DNA from: Lachnospiraceae bacterium
GTDB lineage: Bacteria > Bacillota > Clostridia > Lachnospirales > Lachnospiraceae
DNA: 64,000 nucleotides
NCBI GenBank assembly: GCA_017480565.1
Contig: JAFVAL010000005.1
Location: 25,052 to 89,051, forward strand
Direction of reading: 5' to 3'
Shown here in pieces: positions 43,518-51,984 of this stretch. A program made the position numbers and the translations under genes. The notes below the pieces were generated by a model. It worked only from the letters and a program-made list of their open reading frames with translations. It was not told where the DNA came from and ran no database searches. The stretch's first letter is position 1. Each line of letters begins with the position of its first letter.

Positions 43518-43660
43518 AAAAAGGGTATAGCGCTAACCATACCCTGCTCTGGATAACCAGAGTGACCTCGTCGGTCAAACTATCATGACTTAGCGGCCTT
43601 GTCGGCCAAAAACGCCAATTGATGGCGGAAGAAATGCTGACACAAGATTCATCGAACCTT
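43518..43660 (-). ncRNA. Candidate RNA antitoxin: hairpin repeats ending in a terminator
   Basis: Reading the minus strand: hairpin CGCCA/TGGCG (43627-43613), then two 31-nt units (43610-43580 and 43579-43549) sharing TTTGRCCGACRAGGYC. Each unit holds a 4-bp stem, GGCC/GGCC in unit 1 and GACC/GGTC in unit 2, a compensatory G-C to A-T change. Unit 2 adds CTCTGG-TTAT-CCAGAG (43562-43547). The transcript then reaches the terminator AGGGTAT/ATACCCT (43545-43539 with 43528-43522) and five T, followed by the toxin ribosome site. This is the promoter, repeats, terminator, toxin order of type III antitoxin RNAs. Boundaries are estimates. Confidence 0.6.
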
Positions 43661-43666
43661 GGTTTT

Positions 43667-43694
43667 ATTATACACGGATCCACACAAAAGTCTA
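43667..43694 (-). promoter_or_regulatory. Promoter of the hairpin RNA / toxin-like gene
   Basis: TAGACT (43694-43689), 16-bp spacer, TATAAT (43672-43667) on the minus strand; the predicted start near 43660 precedes the hairpin array. Confidence 0.55.
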
Positions 43695-43786
43695 GGCTGG
43701 ATTTGTAAAGATTTTCTAAATCTGTATTTCTGTCAAATGTGTTTTCTCCTCTTGAATCGATATCCTCTTTTCTTTCCTTCATTTTC

Positions 43787-43795
43787 TGGTATAAT
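43787..43795 (+). promoter_or_regulatory. Extended -10 promoter of acyl-CoA ligase gene
   Basis: TGGTATAAT (43787-43795), 40 nt before the start codon; the -35 region is weak. Confidence 0.55.
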
Positions 43796-43835
43796 AAGAA
43801 TAGTTTTTATCAATCGGAAAGAGGCAATCAAACCT

Positions 43836-45533
43836 ATGGAAGTACCATTTCGTACACATATTGAATATCCGGAACTGACCATGGCGCAGATGGTGGAGCG
43901 TATGGCGAAGAAGTATCCGAATGAGCCGGCGTATGAGTTTTACGGCAATAAGACTTCCTATGCGAAGTTTTATGAAGATATCGAGACCACTGCGAAGGCA
44001 TTTTTTGCGATGGGCATTCGCAGGGATGACCGCGTGACGATCTGCATGCCGAACACGCCGCAGGCGATGGACTGTTTTTATGCGTTGGACCGTATCGGCG
44101 CGGTAGCTAACATGGTGCATCCGCAGTCTGCGCAGGAGGAGATCTCATTTTACTTAAATGTATCGAAGAGTAAGGCGATCCTGACCTTGGATATGTTCAC
44201 GGAGAAGGTGCAGGCGTCCTTGGCAGATGTGAATCATCCGGTGACGATTCTGGTGGCGAGAATGCAGGATAAGCTGCCGATTCATCTGGCGGCTGCGTAC
44301 ATCGCGAAGGCCGGGCGTCATTATCTGAAATTTCCGAATACGGCGAATCAGGTGCTCTGGAAGCAGTTTTTAAAAGGCGCGAAAGGCATCTCCCTTCCAG
44401 CAAATGTCTTCGACCCGGATCACACAGCGGCGATCTTATACAGTGGTGGCACAAGTGGGGTGCCCAAAGGCATTTGCCTGACCGATGCGAACATCAATGC
44501 GACCGCGCTGCAGGCGAGAGAGGCGATTCAGCAGGAGTTTCACAATGGCCTAAGCATCTTAAGCTGCATGCCGCTGTTCCACGGATTTGGCCTGGGGATT
44601 AACATCCACACCGCGTTGATTCACGGGGCTTGTTGTATTCTGATGCCGACATTTAACACGAAAAGCTATGCGCACATGTTGATCAAAAAGCATCCGAACT
44701 TTATCGCGGGGGTGCCGACGATCTTCGATGCACTTTTGCACACGCCGGAGCTGGAGCATGCGGACCTGAGCTTCTTAAAGGGTATGTTTTGCGGCGGTGA
44801 CTCGTTAACGGTCGAGTTAAAGAAGAAGATCGACACGTTCTTAAAAGAGCATGGCGCGACGATCCAGGTGCGTGAAGGCTACGGCTTGACGGAGTGTGTA
44901 ACTGCAAGCTGCCTGACCCCAAAGGACACGTACAAAGAGGGAAGCATCGGCTTGCCATTCCCGGATACGGTCTATGCGATCGTGACGCCGGACACCGATG
45001 AGGTGCTCCCGAACGGGGAAGAGGGCGAGATCATTCTTCGCGGTCCTTCGGTGATGAAGGGATATCTCGATAACGAAGAGGAGACGAACAAGACGCTTCG
45101 TAGACTCGCGGATGGCAATATCTGGCTTTACACCGGCGACCAGGGCTGGATGGATGATGACGGTTATGTGTATTTCCGCCAGAGAATCAAGAGAATGATC
45201 ATCACCAACGGCTACAACGTGTATCCGGGTCAGTTGGAAAATGTAATGGATGGCATGAAGGAAGTCGCTTACAGCTGCGTGATCGGCGTGAAGGATCCGA
45301 GGCGGATGCAGCGCGTACGCGCTTACGTTGTGCTAAATGAAGGCTATGAAGCCTCGGATGCGATGAAGGAAAAGATCATGAAGGCACTGGAGCAAAAGAT
45401 CGCGAGATACGCACTGCCGAAGGAGATCATTTTCCGGGAAGAACTGCCGAAGACCCTCGTGGGGAAGGTGGCCTTCCGTGTGCTTGAAGACGAGGCCAAC
45501 AAAGAAGGCCAGGAAGAGAATCCAAAAGGATAA
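43836..45533 (+). CDS. Acyl-CoA synthetase / AMP-forming ligase
   Basis: 565 aa, adenylate-forming ANL superfamily. It activates a carboxylic acid as acyl-AMP and usually transfers it to CoA. The phosphate loop YSGGTSGVPKG, REGYGLTE, the ATP ribose motif YTGDQGW and the hinge FRQRIKRMIITNGYNVYPGQ are intact; the C-terminal lysine is in LPKTLVGKVAFR. The start is the ATG at 43836, 11 nt after GGAAAGAGG. An E2-like acyltransferase-fold gene follows 29 bp downstream, suggesting they act on the same acyl group. Substrate not determinable. Confidence 0.9.
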   Translation: MEVPFRTHIEYPELTMAQMVERMAKKYPNEPAYEFYGNKTSYAKFYEDIETTAKAFFAMGIRRDDRVTICMPNTPQAMDCFYALDRIGAVANMVHPQSAQEEISFYLNVSKSKAILTLDMFTEKVQASLADVNHPVTILVARMQDKLPIHLAAAYIAKAGRHYLKFPNTANQVLWKQFLKGAKGISLPANVFDPDHTAAILYSGGTSGVPKGICLTDANINATALQAREAIQQEFHNGLSILSCMPLFHGFGLGINIHTALIHGACCILMPTFNTKSYAHMLIKKHPNFIAGVPTIFDALLHTPELEHADLSFLKGMFCGGDSLTVELKKKIDTFLKEHGATIQVREGYGLTECVTASCLTPKDTYKEGSIGLPFPDTVYAIVTPDTDEVLPNGEEGEIILRGPSVMKGYLDNEEETNKTLRRLADGNIWLYTGDQGWMDDDGYVYFRQRIKRMIITNGYNVYPGQLENVMDGMKEVAYSCVIGVKDPRRMQRVRAYVVLNEGYEASDAMKEKIMKALEQKIARYALPKEIIFREELPKTLVGKVAFRVLEDEANKEGQEENPKG

Positions 45534-45562
45534 CATCAGAACTGAATAGAATGGAGATTAGT

Positions 45563-46441
45563 ATGGCAGAGAAAAGAAAACGCGGGGATAGACGTGATGG
45601 CAGATGGGTAAAGGCGCCAGGCCTGCAGACGGTCATGTGTTATCTGCTGCCCAAGCGAACCGACTGTGAGGTCTACTTACACGATACGATCGATGCGACG
45701 GAGCTTGTGAAGTATCTGGAAGAGAAAAATGCGAACCAGGATTATAAGACGACCATTTTCCATGCAGCGGTGACAGGTCTTGCAAGAATGGTCAAGGAGC
45801 GGCCGTTAATGAATCGCTTTATCCAAGGCTACCGCATGTATGAGCGTGATGAGATCACGATTAGTTTCGTGGCGAAGCGCCAGTTTCAGGACGGTGCAGA
45901 GGAGTCTCTCATGGTTATCACTGCGAAGGATACGGATACCCTTTCTTCGATCAGCCGCCACATCGTCGGTGATGTGAAGGAGATGAGAAAGAGCGAGCAT
46001 GCGACGGGTGGAATCGATGAGCTTTTGGATAAGTTTGCGGCGCTTCCGCGTCTGGTGCTGATTCCGGTCATCCGCATCATCCGTTGGCTGGATTTCTGGG
46101 GTGTCAACCCGAAGTTCTTAACGGACGGGGATCCGAACTACACCACGATTCTTGCGAGCAATTTAGGCTCGATCAAGTGCCCGGCGGTGTATCATCATTT
46201 GAATAATTACGGGACCAATTCGATCATGATTACGATCGGTACGCTGCACAAGGAAGAAGTGCTGATGCCAGATGGCACGAAGCAGATTCGCGATGTGATC
46301 GATGTCGGCGCGACGCTCGATGAAAGAATTGCGGACGGATTTTATTTTGCAAAGAGCCTCAAGCTGATCAAGTATGTATTTGCGCATCCGGAGGTGCTTG
46401 AGAAGCCTTTGGGAGAGCCGAGCGGATTTTCGTACAAGTAA
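45563..46441 (+). CDS. E2/CAT-fold acyltransferase-like protein lacking the catalytic His
   Basis: 292 aa. The fold is that of 2-oxoacid dehydrogenase acyltransferase (E2) catalytic domains and chloramphenicol acetyltransferase: DTIDATELVKYLEEKN, TIFHAAVTGLARMV, and GTNSIMITIGTL. The usual C-terminal motif DHRxxDG reads DERIADG (in VGATLDERIADGFYF), so the catalytic His is replaced by Glu. No lipoyl or subunit-binding domain is present. The start is the ATG at 45563 with GGAG 8 nt upstream. It follows the acyl-CoA ligase. It is either non-catalytic or uses another residue; the partnership is inference. Confidence 0.8.
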   Translation: MAEKRKRGDRRDGRWVKAPGLQTVMCYLLPKRTDCEVYLHDTIDATELVKYLEEKNANQDYKTTIFHAAVTGLARMVKERPLMNRFIQGYRMYERDEITISFVAKRQFQDGAEESLMVITAKDTDTLSSISRHIVGDVKEMRKSEHATGGIDELLDKFAALPRLVLIPVIRIIRWLDFWGVNPKFLTDGDPNYTTILASNLGSIKCPAVYHHLNNYGTNSIMITIGTLHKEEVLMPDGTKQIRDVIDVGATLDERIADGFYFAKSLKLIKYVFAHPEVLEKPLGEPSGFSYK

Positions 46442-46548
46442 GCAGAGAGCAGATTTTTGATAAATTTAAGGAATCCATGGTACCACAGGAGATGGATTTG
46501 TCGTATAATGGATCTAACAAACAAGTTTGTTTCACGGAGGAATGACAA

Positions 46549-47160
46549 ATGAAAGATAGTACAAAGAAATGGTTAATCGTTGGTGGATGTGTTGTGGCAG
46601 CAGTTGGTGTCGGTTATGGGGTAAAGAAGCTTCTGGACTACTGCAAGCAGAAAAAGGAAGAGAAAGAGCTGGATGAGCTCTTGGAAAGCTGGGATGATAC
46701 CGTTGTAGAGACCGATCTGGACGGTGATGGCGTTGTTGACATCAAGGAAGTGGATCATGACGGCGACGGCACGGTGGATGCGGTCTTTATGGATACCGAC
46801 GGTGATGGGTCCTTTGATACGGTTTACGTGGATTCCACGCACGACGGCGAGCTTGATACTGTGATGGTGGATACCGATGGAGATGGCGTGTACGATGAGG
46901 TGACAGACCTTGCAGAAGATCTCGAGCTTGACGAAGAAGGCGTTGACGTAGAAGAGTTTGAGCTTGATTTAGACGATGACGGTGAGATCGATGCGATCGC
47001 CGCAGATTTAGACGGTGACGGGATCCCGGATATCATCCGTGCTGATACCACCGGAGATGGCGAGATTGATACGATTTTCGTGGATACAACGGGTGACGGC
47101 GAATTCGAGACAGTGATCAAGCTGGAGAAGGAAGAAGAGGAGAAAAACGATGAAGCTTGA
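46549..47160 (+). CDS. Membrane-anchored DxDxDG-repeat protein
   Basis: 203 aa. A membrane segment (about 7-26, KWLIVGGCVVAAVGVGYGV) is followed by basic residues and then a very acidic domain made of about nine repeats of 11-17 residues with the pattern DxDGDGxxDxVxxD (DLDGDGVVDIKEVDHDGDG), like calcium-binding thrombospondin-3/dockerin loops. The basic KKLLDYCKQKKEEK after the helix suggests the repeats may face the cytoplasm, so orientation is uncertain. GGAGG precedes the ATG. Its 3' end overlaps the FGGY kinase start by 11 bp, implying translational coupling. Calcium binding is inferred from the motif. Confidence 0.83.
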   Translation: MKDSTKKWLIVGGCVVAAVGVGYGVKKLLDYCKQKKEEKELDELLESWDDTVVETDLDGDGVVDIKEVDHDGDGTVDAVFMDTDGDGSFDTVYVDSTHDGELDTVMVDTDGDGVYDEVTDLAEDLELDEEGVDVEEFELDLDDDGEIDAIAADLDGDGIPDIIRADTTGDGEIDTIFVDTTGDGEFETVIKLEKEEEEKNDEA

Positions 47161-48724
47161 TTTAAAGCAGACGGTACTTGGTCTGGAACTGGGGTCTACA
47201 AGAATTAAAGCGGTGCTTTTAGACCGCAATCATGTACCGGTAGCCGGTGGCAGCCATGAGTGGGAGAATCAGCTGGTGGACGGTGTCTGGACCTATTCGA
47301 TGGAAGCAGTGACAGAGGGAATCCAGGACTGTATCGCAGATTTAAAGCGCGACGTGAAGGAGAAGTTTGGCGAAGAGCTGACGACCGTGGGTGCGCTTGG
47401 CGTCTCTGCGATGATGCATGGCTATCTGCCTCTGGATGAAAATGAGCAGCCTCTTTCGGAGTTTCGTACCTGGCGAAACACGATGACAGGCGAAGCTGCG
47501 GAGAAGCTGACGGCTCTGTTTGGATTTAATATCCCGCAGCGCTGGAGCATCGCGCATCTGTACCAGGCAATGTTAAAGAAGGAAGAACATTTGCCACGCC
47601 TTTCTTATCTGACAACGCTTGCAGGTTACATTCACCTTCGCATGACCGGAGAGAAGGTCATGGGTGTCGGCGAAGCGTCCGGCATGTTCCCGATCGATTT
47701 TGCGACCTGCGATTACGATGCAGAGATGGCTGGGAAGTTTGATGCACTGATCGCTGAGGCTGGCTATGCGTGGAGATTGCGTGAGATTCTGCCGAAGGTT
47801 CTGCCCGCTGGCGCGCATGCAGGCGTGCTGACCGAAGAAGGTGCGAGATTCTTAGATCCGACCGGAACGCTGCAGGCAGGCATCCCGGTAGCTCCTTGTG
47901 AGGGTGATGCGGGAACCGGTATGGCAGCGACCAATTCGGTTCGTGTCCGTACGGGAAATGTCTCCGCCGGCACATCGGATTTCGCAATGGTGGTTGTGGA
48001 TCACAAGCTTGGTGTACACCGTGAGATTGATATGGTGACCACGCCTGACGGTGCGCCTGTTGCGATGGTGCATTGCAATAACTGCACGTCCGATATCAAC
48101 GCTTGGGTAAATCTGTTCGCGGAGTTTGCAGGCGCGATCGGAACGCCGGTGGACAAGGGTGCGCTCTACACGCTGCTGTTTAAAAAAGCACTGGAAGGCG
48201 ATCCGGACTGCGGTGGCCTGTTAAGTTACAATTATTTCTCCGGCGAAGGTGTGACGGATCTGGACGAGGGACGTCCGGTCTTCCTGCGCACACCGGATGC
48301 ACATTTTAGCCTGGCAAACTTCATGCGTACGCACCTGCTCTCGGCACTTGCAACGTTAAAGATCGGTCTGGATATTCTGACCGGCGAAGAGAAGGTTGCG
48401 ATCGACAAGCTTTACGGACACGGCGGCTACTTTAAGACCCCGGGCGTGGGACAGAGAATGCTTTCTGCAGCGGTCAATTCTGAGGTTTCTGTGATGACCA
48501 CCGCAGGCGAAGGCGGCCCTTACGGCATGGCACTTTTGGCGGCTTACATGCTCTGGAAAGAGGAAGGCGAGAGCCTGCCGGATTATCTGGATCAGAAGGT
48601 GTTTGCTGGAGCGACTTGTGAGACGCTGATGGCGAAGGAAGCGGATGTGGAAGGATTCAACCGGTTCTTGGCTGGGTATCAGAAGGCGTTTGGCGTAGAG
48701 AAAGAAGCAGTGAAAGGGTTTTAA
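47150..48724 (+). CDS. FGGY-family carbohydrate kinase
   Basis: 524 aa, sugar kinase of the hexokinase/actin fold. The phosphate-1 motif is GLELGSTRIKAVLLD, the sugar-binding area is VSAMMHGYLPL with an EFRTWRN segment, and the phosphate-2 motif is VRTGNVSAGTSDFAMVV. The adenosine motif is near YGHGGYFKTPGVGQRML. The lengthened C-terminal half differs from the XylB at 55716-57197. The gene starts within the end of the acidic repeat gene, 8 nt after AGGAG. It phosphorylates a pentose or pentulose, perhaps ribulose or xylulose; the exact sugar is not readable. Confidence 0.88.
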   Translation: MKLDLKQTVLGLELGSTRIKAVLLDRNHVPVAGGSHEWENQLVDGVWTYSMEAVTEGIQDCIADLKRDVKEKFGEELTTVGALGVSAMMHGYLPLDENEQPLSEFRTWRNTMTGEAAEKLTALFGFNIPQRWSIAHLYQAMLKKEEHLPRLSYLTTLAGYIHLRMTGEKVMGVGEASGMFPIDFATCDYDAEMAGKFDALIAEAGYAWRLREILPKVLPAGAHAGVLTEEGARFLDPTGTLQAGIPVAPCEGDAGTGMAATNSVRVRTGNVSAGTSDFAMVVVDHKLGVHREIDMVTTPDGAPVAMVHCNNCTSDINAWVNLFAEFAGAIGTPVDKGALYTLLFKKALEGDPDCGGLLSYNYFSGEGVTDLDEGRPVFLRTPDAHFSLANFMRTHLLSALATLKIGLDILTGEEKVAIDKLYGHGGYFKTPGVGQRMLSAAVNSEVSVMTTAGEGGPYGMALLAAYMLWKEEGESLPDYLDQKVFAGATCETLMAKEADVEGFNRFLAGYQKAFGVEKEAVKGF

Positions 48725-48777
48725 GAAAGGCCGCTAGAAAATCGCTTCTTGGCATAATGAAAATAGTTTAGAAAATT

Positions 48778-48844
48778 TATCGCCTGTTTTTTATCGCCTG
48801 TTTTTTATCGCCTGCTTTTTTGCAGGCGATAAAAACAGGCGATA
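48778..48844. terminator. Nested repeat terminator between convergent genes
   Basis: TATCGCCTG occurs three times in direct orientation (48778, 48792, 48806; period 14) and its complement CAGGCGATA twice (48823, 48836). The last two direct copies can pair with both inverted copies, giving a stem of about 25 bp with a T6 loop and T-rich flanks. It ends both the FGGY kinase and DegV transcripts. Confidence 0.8.
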
Positions 48845-48847
48845 AAT

Positions 48848-49735
48848 TTATCTTGTAAACTTCCGAATAAAGCAGCAGCCCACGGTGTTGGGACCGGTGT
48901 AGGTGCCGATGGTGACGCCAATGTGGAAGAGTGGCAGGGAGAGTTCGCGTCCGATGACTTTCTCGAGCTTGTCTTTGACATAGGCGACGTCGGGGCTGTC
49001 GAAGTCGGTGCAGTCGATGCAGAATTCATAGTCTTCGTAGTTTAAGCGATTTTCCGTGAAGAATTCTTCGACCATCTCGACTTCTTTTTTTAAGGACTTT
49101 TTGCGGCCGCGTACATTGCTGTAGGGGTTTAATTCTCCTTCGCGGACGACGATCATGGGTTTTAGGTTGAGCATATTGCCTGCGAGGGCGGTGACTTTGC
49201 CGATGCGGCCGCCTTTTTGCAGGTATTCGAGGGTGTCCACCGTGAACATGATGCGCGCGGTTTCCTTGAGCTGATGCATCTTCGGCAGGATCTCATCGAT
49301 TGTGTAGCCAGCTTCGCGCATCTTTGCAGCCTCGATGACGAGGAGGCCTTGTGCGGCGGTGACGAGGCTGGTGTTCATGACCGAGATCTGCGCCTCGGGA
49401 TAATCTTCTAAGACAATCTCTCTGGCGTTGACGGCGGAGGCGTAAGAGCCGCTGAACTTGTCCGTGATGCAAAAGCATAGGACGTCCTCGCCGTGCTCAA
49501 TGCACTGCTCGAAGCAGTCGATGTAATCCTGCACGGAGGGCAGGGACGTCTTGGGAAATGTCTTTCCTTCGTTTAAGATGCTGTAGAATTCGGTGATGCC
49601 GATCTCTTCGCTTTCTTTTAGATACACCTTCTGGTTAAATGAAACATAAAACGGTATGACGCGGATGCGATACCGAGAGACAAGCTCTTTTGGCAGGTCG
49701 CAGGCACTGTCACTGATGATCTGAAATTTTCTCAT
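48848..49735 (-). CDS. DegV-family fatty-acid-binding protein
   Basis: 295 aa. DegV/FakB-like proteins bind a fatty acid and present it to the FakA kinase. SDSACDLPKEL at the start, FPKTSLPSVQDY with the conserved Thr-Ser, and TDKFSGSYASA are the lipid head-group contacts. VDTLEYLQKGGRIGK is the second signature. The ATG follows AGGGA. A palindrome, GTGATGA-N5-TCATCAC (49751-49769), lies in its 5' region. Confidence 0.9.
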   Translation of the reverse strand: MRKFQIISDSACDLPKELVSRYRIRVIPFYVSFNQKVYLKESEEIGITEFYSILNEGKTFPKTSLPSVQDYIDCFEQCIEHGEDVLCFCITDKFSGSYASAVNAREIVLEDYPEAQISVMNTSLVTAAQGLLVIEAAKMREAGYTIDEILPKMHQLKETARIMFTVDTLEYLQKGGRIGKVTALAGNMLNLKPMIVVREGELNPYSNVRGRKKSLKKEVEMVEEFFTENRLNYEDYEFCIDCTDFDSPDVAYVKDKLEKVIGRELSLPLFHIGVTIGTYTGPNTVGCCFIRKFTR

Positions 49736-49750
49736 ATCTATCCCTATCTC

Positions 49751-49769
49751 GTGATGAAATCCTCATCAC
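49751..49769. promoter_or_regulatory. Palindrome upstream of degV, possible operator
   Basis: GTGATGA, AATCC, TCATCAC. A perfect 7-bp dyad 16 bp upstream of the degV start. It could be a repressor site or an mRNA hairpin. A half-site copy TGTGATGAAATC recurs near 49883. Confidence 0.35.
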
Positions 49770-49817
49770 AGTCTTTCCTTTTTTGAAAAACATTTGGTAA
49801 AAACCTCTACGTTCGCA

Positions 49818-49846
49818 AGTATATCATACCTTGCAAGGAATCGCCA
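49818..49846 (-). promoter_or_regulatory. Promoter of degV gene
   Basis: TGGCGA (49846-49841), 17-bp spacer, TATACT (49823-49818) with extended TGA on the minus strand. Confidence 0.45.
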
Positions 49847-49921
49847 CATTCGGTATACTTAAATTTGTATAAATCTAAGATTGTGATGAAATCGACCCGA
49901 TGGAGATAGAAGGACTTTTTT

Positions 49922-51892
49922 ATGGGAAAACAGTTATTTATTTCAGAAAAGCCGAGTGTGGCGCAGGAGTTTGCGAGGGTTTTGGGACTCACCGCGAAGC
50001 GCCAGGACGGCTATCTGGAGGGAGAGGATGCGATCGTGACCTGGTGCGTGGGACATCTGGTGACGATGAGCTATCCGGAAGCGTATGATCCGGCGCTGAA
50101 GAAATGGTCGTTTGAGACGCTGCCATTTCTGCCGAAGGAATACAAGTATGAGATCATCCCTGCGGTGAAGAAGCAGTTTGATATTGTAAGCCGGCTTTTA
50201 AACCGCGAGGATGTGGACGTGATTTATGTCTGCACCGACTCCGGGCGCGAGGGCGAATACATTTACCGATTGGTGGATCAGATGGCGAAGGTGAGTCCGA
50301 ACAAGGACAAGAGGCGTGTCTGGATCGATTCGCAGACCGAGGAGGAGATTAAGCGCGGGATTCGCGAGGCGAAGCCGCTTTCGGCCTACGATGATCTGGC
50401 AAATGCGGCCTATCTGCGTGCGAAAGAGGATTACCTGATGGGAATTAATTTCTCACGGGTGCTTTCCTTGCAGTACGGGCGGATGGTCATGGATTTTCGC
50501 GGGGATGGCAAGTGGGTGTCGATCTCGGCGGGCCGCGTGATGACCTGCGTGCTCGGTATGGTGGTGCGCAGAGAGCGCGAGATCAGAAACTTTGTAAAGA
50601 CGCCGTTTTACCGGCTGCTGGCGTCGCTTGACGCGGGCGAGGGCGGTCTGATCGAGGCGGAATGGAAGGCTGTGGAAGGTTCTAGGTACTTTAATTCGCC
50701 CCTGCTTTATAAGGAAAATGGGTTCAAAGAGGAGAAGGATGCGAGAGCGCTTGCGGATGCTTTGATGGAGAATCCGCCGGTGATGGCGCAGATTGCAGAA
50801 CTGGAGCGCAAGCAGGAGAAGAAGGCGGCACCGCTTTTATTCAACCTGGCGGAGCTACAAAATGAATGCTCCAGGCGATTTAAGATCAGCCCGGATCAGA
50901 CGCTTTCGATTGTGCAGGAATTATACGAGAAAAAGTTGGTGACTTACCCAAGAACCGATGCAAGAGTGCTTTCTACAGCTGTCGCAAAAGAAATTGCGAA
51001 AAACATCGGCGGGTTGCGCAATTACGAGCCTTGCCGTGCATTCGCAGAGACGATTCTGGAGCAGAAAAGCTACCAGGGACTTTCACGAACGCGCTATGTC
51101 AATGATAAGCAGATCACCGATCACTATGCGATCATTCCGACCGGCCAGGGCTTTGGTGCACTGGGCAGTGTGAATCGCACCGCGGCGAGCGTCTATGATG
51201 TAATTGTGCGGCGCTTCCTTAGCATCTTTTATCCGGCCGCGGTTTATCAGAAGGTCGGGATGACGGTCAAGATCAAGGAAGAGAGTTTCTTCTCAAATAC
51301 GCGTGTATTAAAAGAGCCGGGATATCTCGTCGTCGCCGGTATGCAGGAGACGAAGGAAGAGGATGCGAAGCTCTACGAGCAGCTTTCAAAGCTCAAGAAA
51401 GGCATGGAGCTGCCGGTCAATGAAATTGCGGTGAAGGAAGGCGAGACCACGCCGCCGAAGCGCTACAATTCCGGTTCGCTGATCCTGGCGATGGAGAATG
51501 CCGGGCAGCTGATCGAGGATGAAGAGCTGCGCGCGCAGATCAAAGGCAGCGGCATTGGAACGAGTGCAACGCGCGCCGAGATCATTTCCAAATTGATCAA
51601 GAACAATTACCTGGTGTTAAATAAAAAGACGCAGATTGTGACACCTTCGATGACTGGCGAGATGATCTTTGACGTGGTCAACCTCTCGATTCGTTCGCTC
51701 TTAAATCCGGAGTTGACGGCAAGCTGGGAGAAGGGGCTGACCTATGTCTCTGAGGGAAGCATCACGCCGGAGGAATATATGACGAAACTGGAAGGATTTG
51801 TTACAAGGATGACGGAAGGCGTGAAGAATGTTAACAATCAGGCGGCGGTTAGGGCATGTTTTGCCGCGATCGCCCCGTATTACAGACGTTAA
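49922..51892 (+). CDS. topB: DNA topoisomerase III (type IA)
   Basis: 656 aa. Relaxes and decatenates DNA through single-strand passage. The TOPRIM domain has LFISEKPSVAQEFA and the metal site YVCTDSGREGEYIY; the active-site tyrosine is Tyr342 in LVTYPRTDARVLS. GIGTSATRAEII is the conserved motif after it. There is no C-terminal zinc finger, and the length is close to short chromosomal or element-borne TopB. AAGGA lies 9 nt before the ATG. Short accessory genes follow on the same strand. Confidence 0.93.
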   Translation: MGKQLFISEKPSVAQEFARVLGLTAKRQDGYLEGEDAIVTWCVGHLVTMSYPEAYDPALKKWSFETLPFLPKEYKYEIIPAVKKQFDIVSRLLNREDVDVIYVCTDSGREGEYIYRLVDQMAKVSPNKDKRRVWIDSQTEEEIKRGIREAKPLSAYDDLANAAYLRAKEDYLMGINFSRVLSLQYGRMVMDFRGDGKWVSISAGRVMTCVLGMVVRREREIRNFVKTPFYRLLASLDAGEGGLIEAEWKAVEGSRYFNSPLLYKENGFKEEKDARALADALMENPPVMAQIAELERKQEKKAAPLLFNLAELQNECSRRFKISPDQTLSIVQELYEKKLVTYPRTDARVLSTAVAKEIAKNIGGLRNYEPCRAFAETILEQKSYQGLSRTRYVNDKQITDHYAIIPTGQGFGALGSVNRTAASVYDVIVRRFLSIFYPAAVYQKVGMTVKIKEESFFSNTRVLKEPGYLVVAGMQETKEEDAKLYEQLSKLKKGMELPVNEIAVKEGETTPPKRYNSGSLILAMENAGQLIEDEELRAQIKGSGIGTSATRAEIISKLIKNNYLVLNKKTQIVTPSMTGEMIFDVVNLSIRSLLNPELTASWEKGLTYVSEGSITPEEYMTKLEGFVTRMTEGVKNVNNQAAVRACFAAIAPYYRR

Positions 51893-51984
51893 ATTTGTGC
51901 TTTTCTATTGCAAATGAAAATGGTAGAATAGCAGTAACAAATGGTTGCACGGTGAACAATGGGAAAGCAAGATAGGAGACGTTT

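Noticed and set aside
43507-43782. 91-codon minus-strand frame upstream of the toxin-like gene, possible protein antitoxin
   Set aside because: Its start lies upstream of the predicted promoter -10, it has no ribosome site, and it runs through the hairpin array and terminator. The RNA features explain the region better.
47150-48724. Second xylB
   Set aside because: Motifs are FGGY-family but the length, sugar-site residues and C-terminal half differ from the clear XylB at 55716-57197, so no symbol was given.
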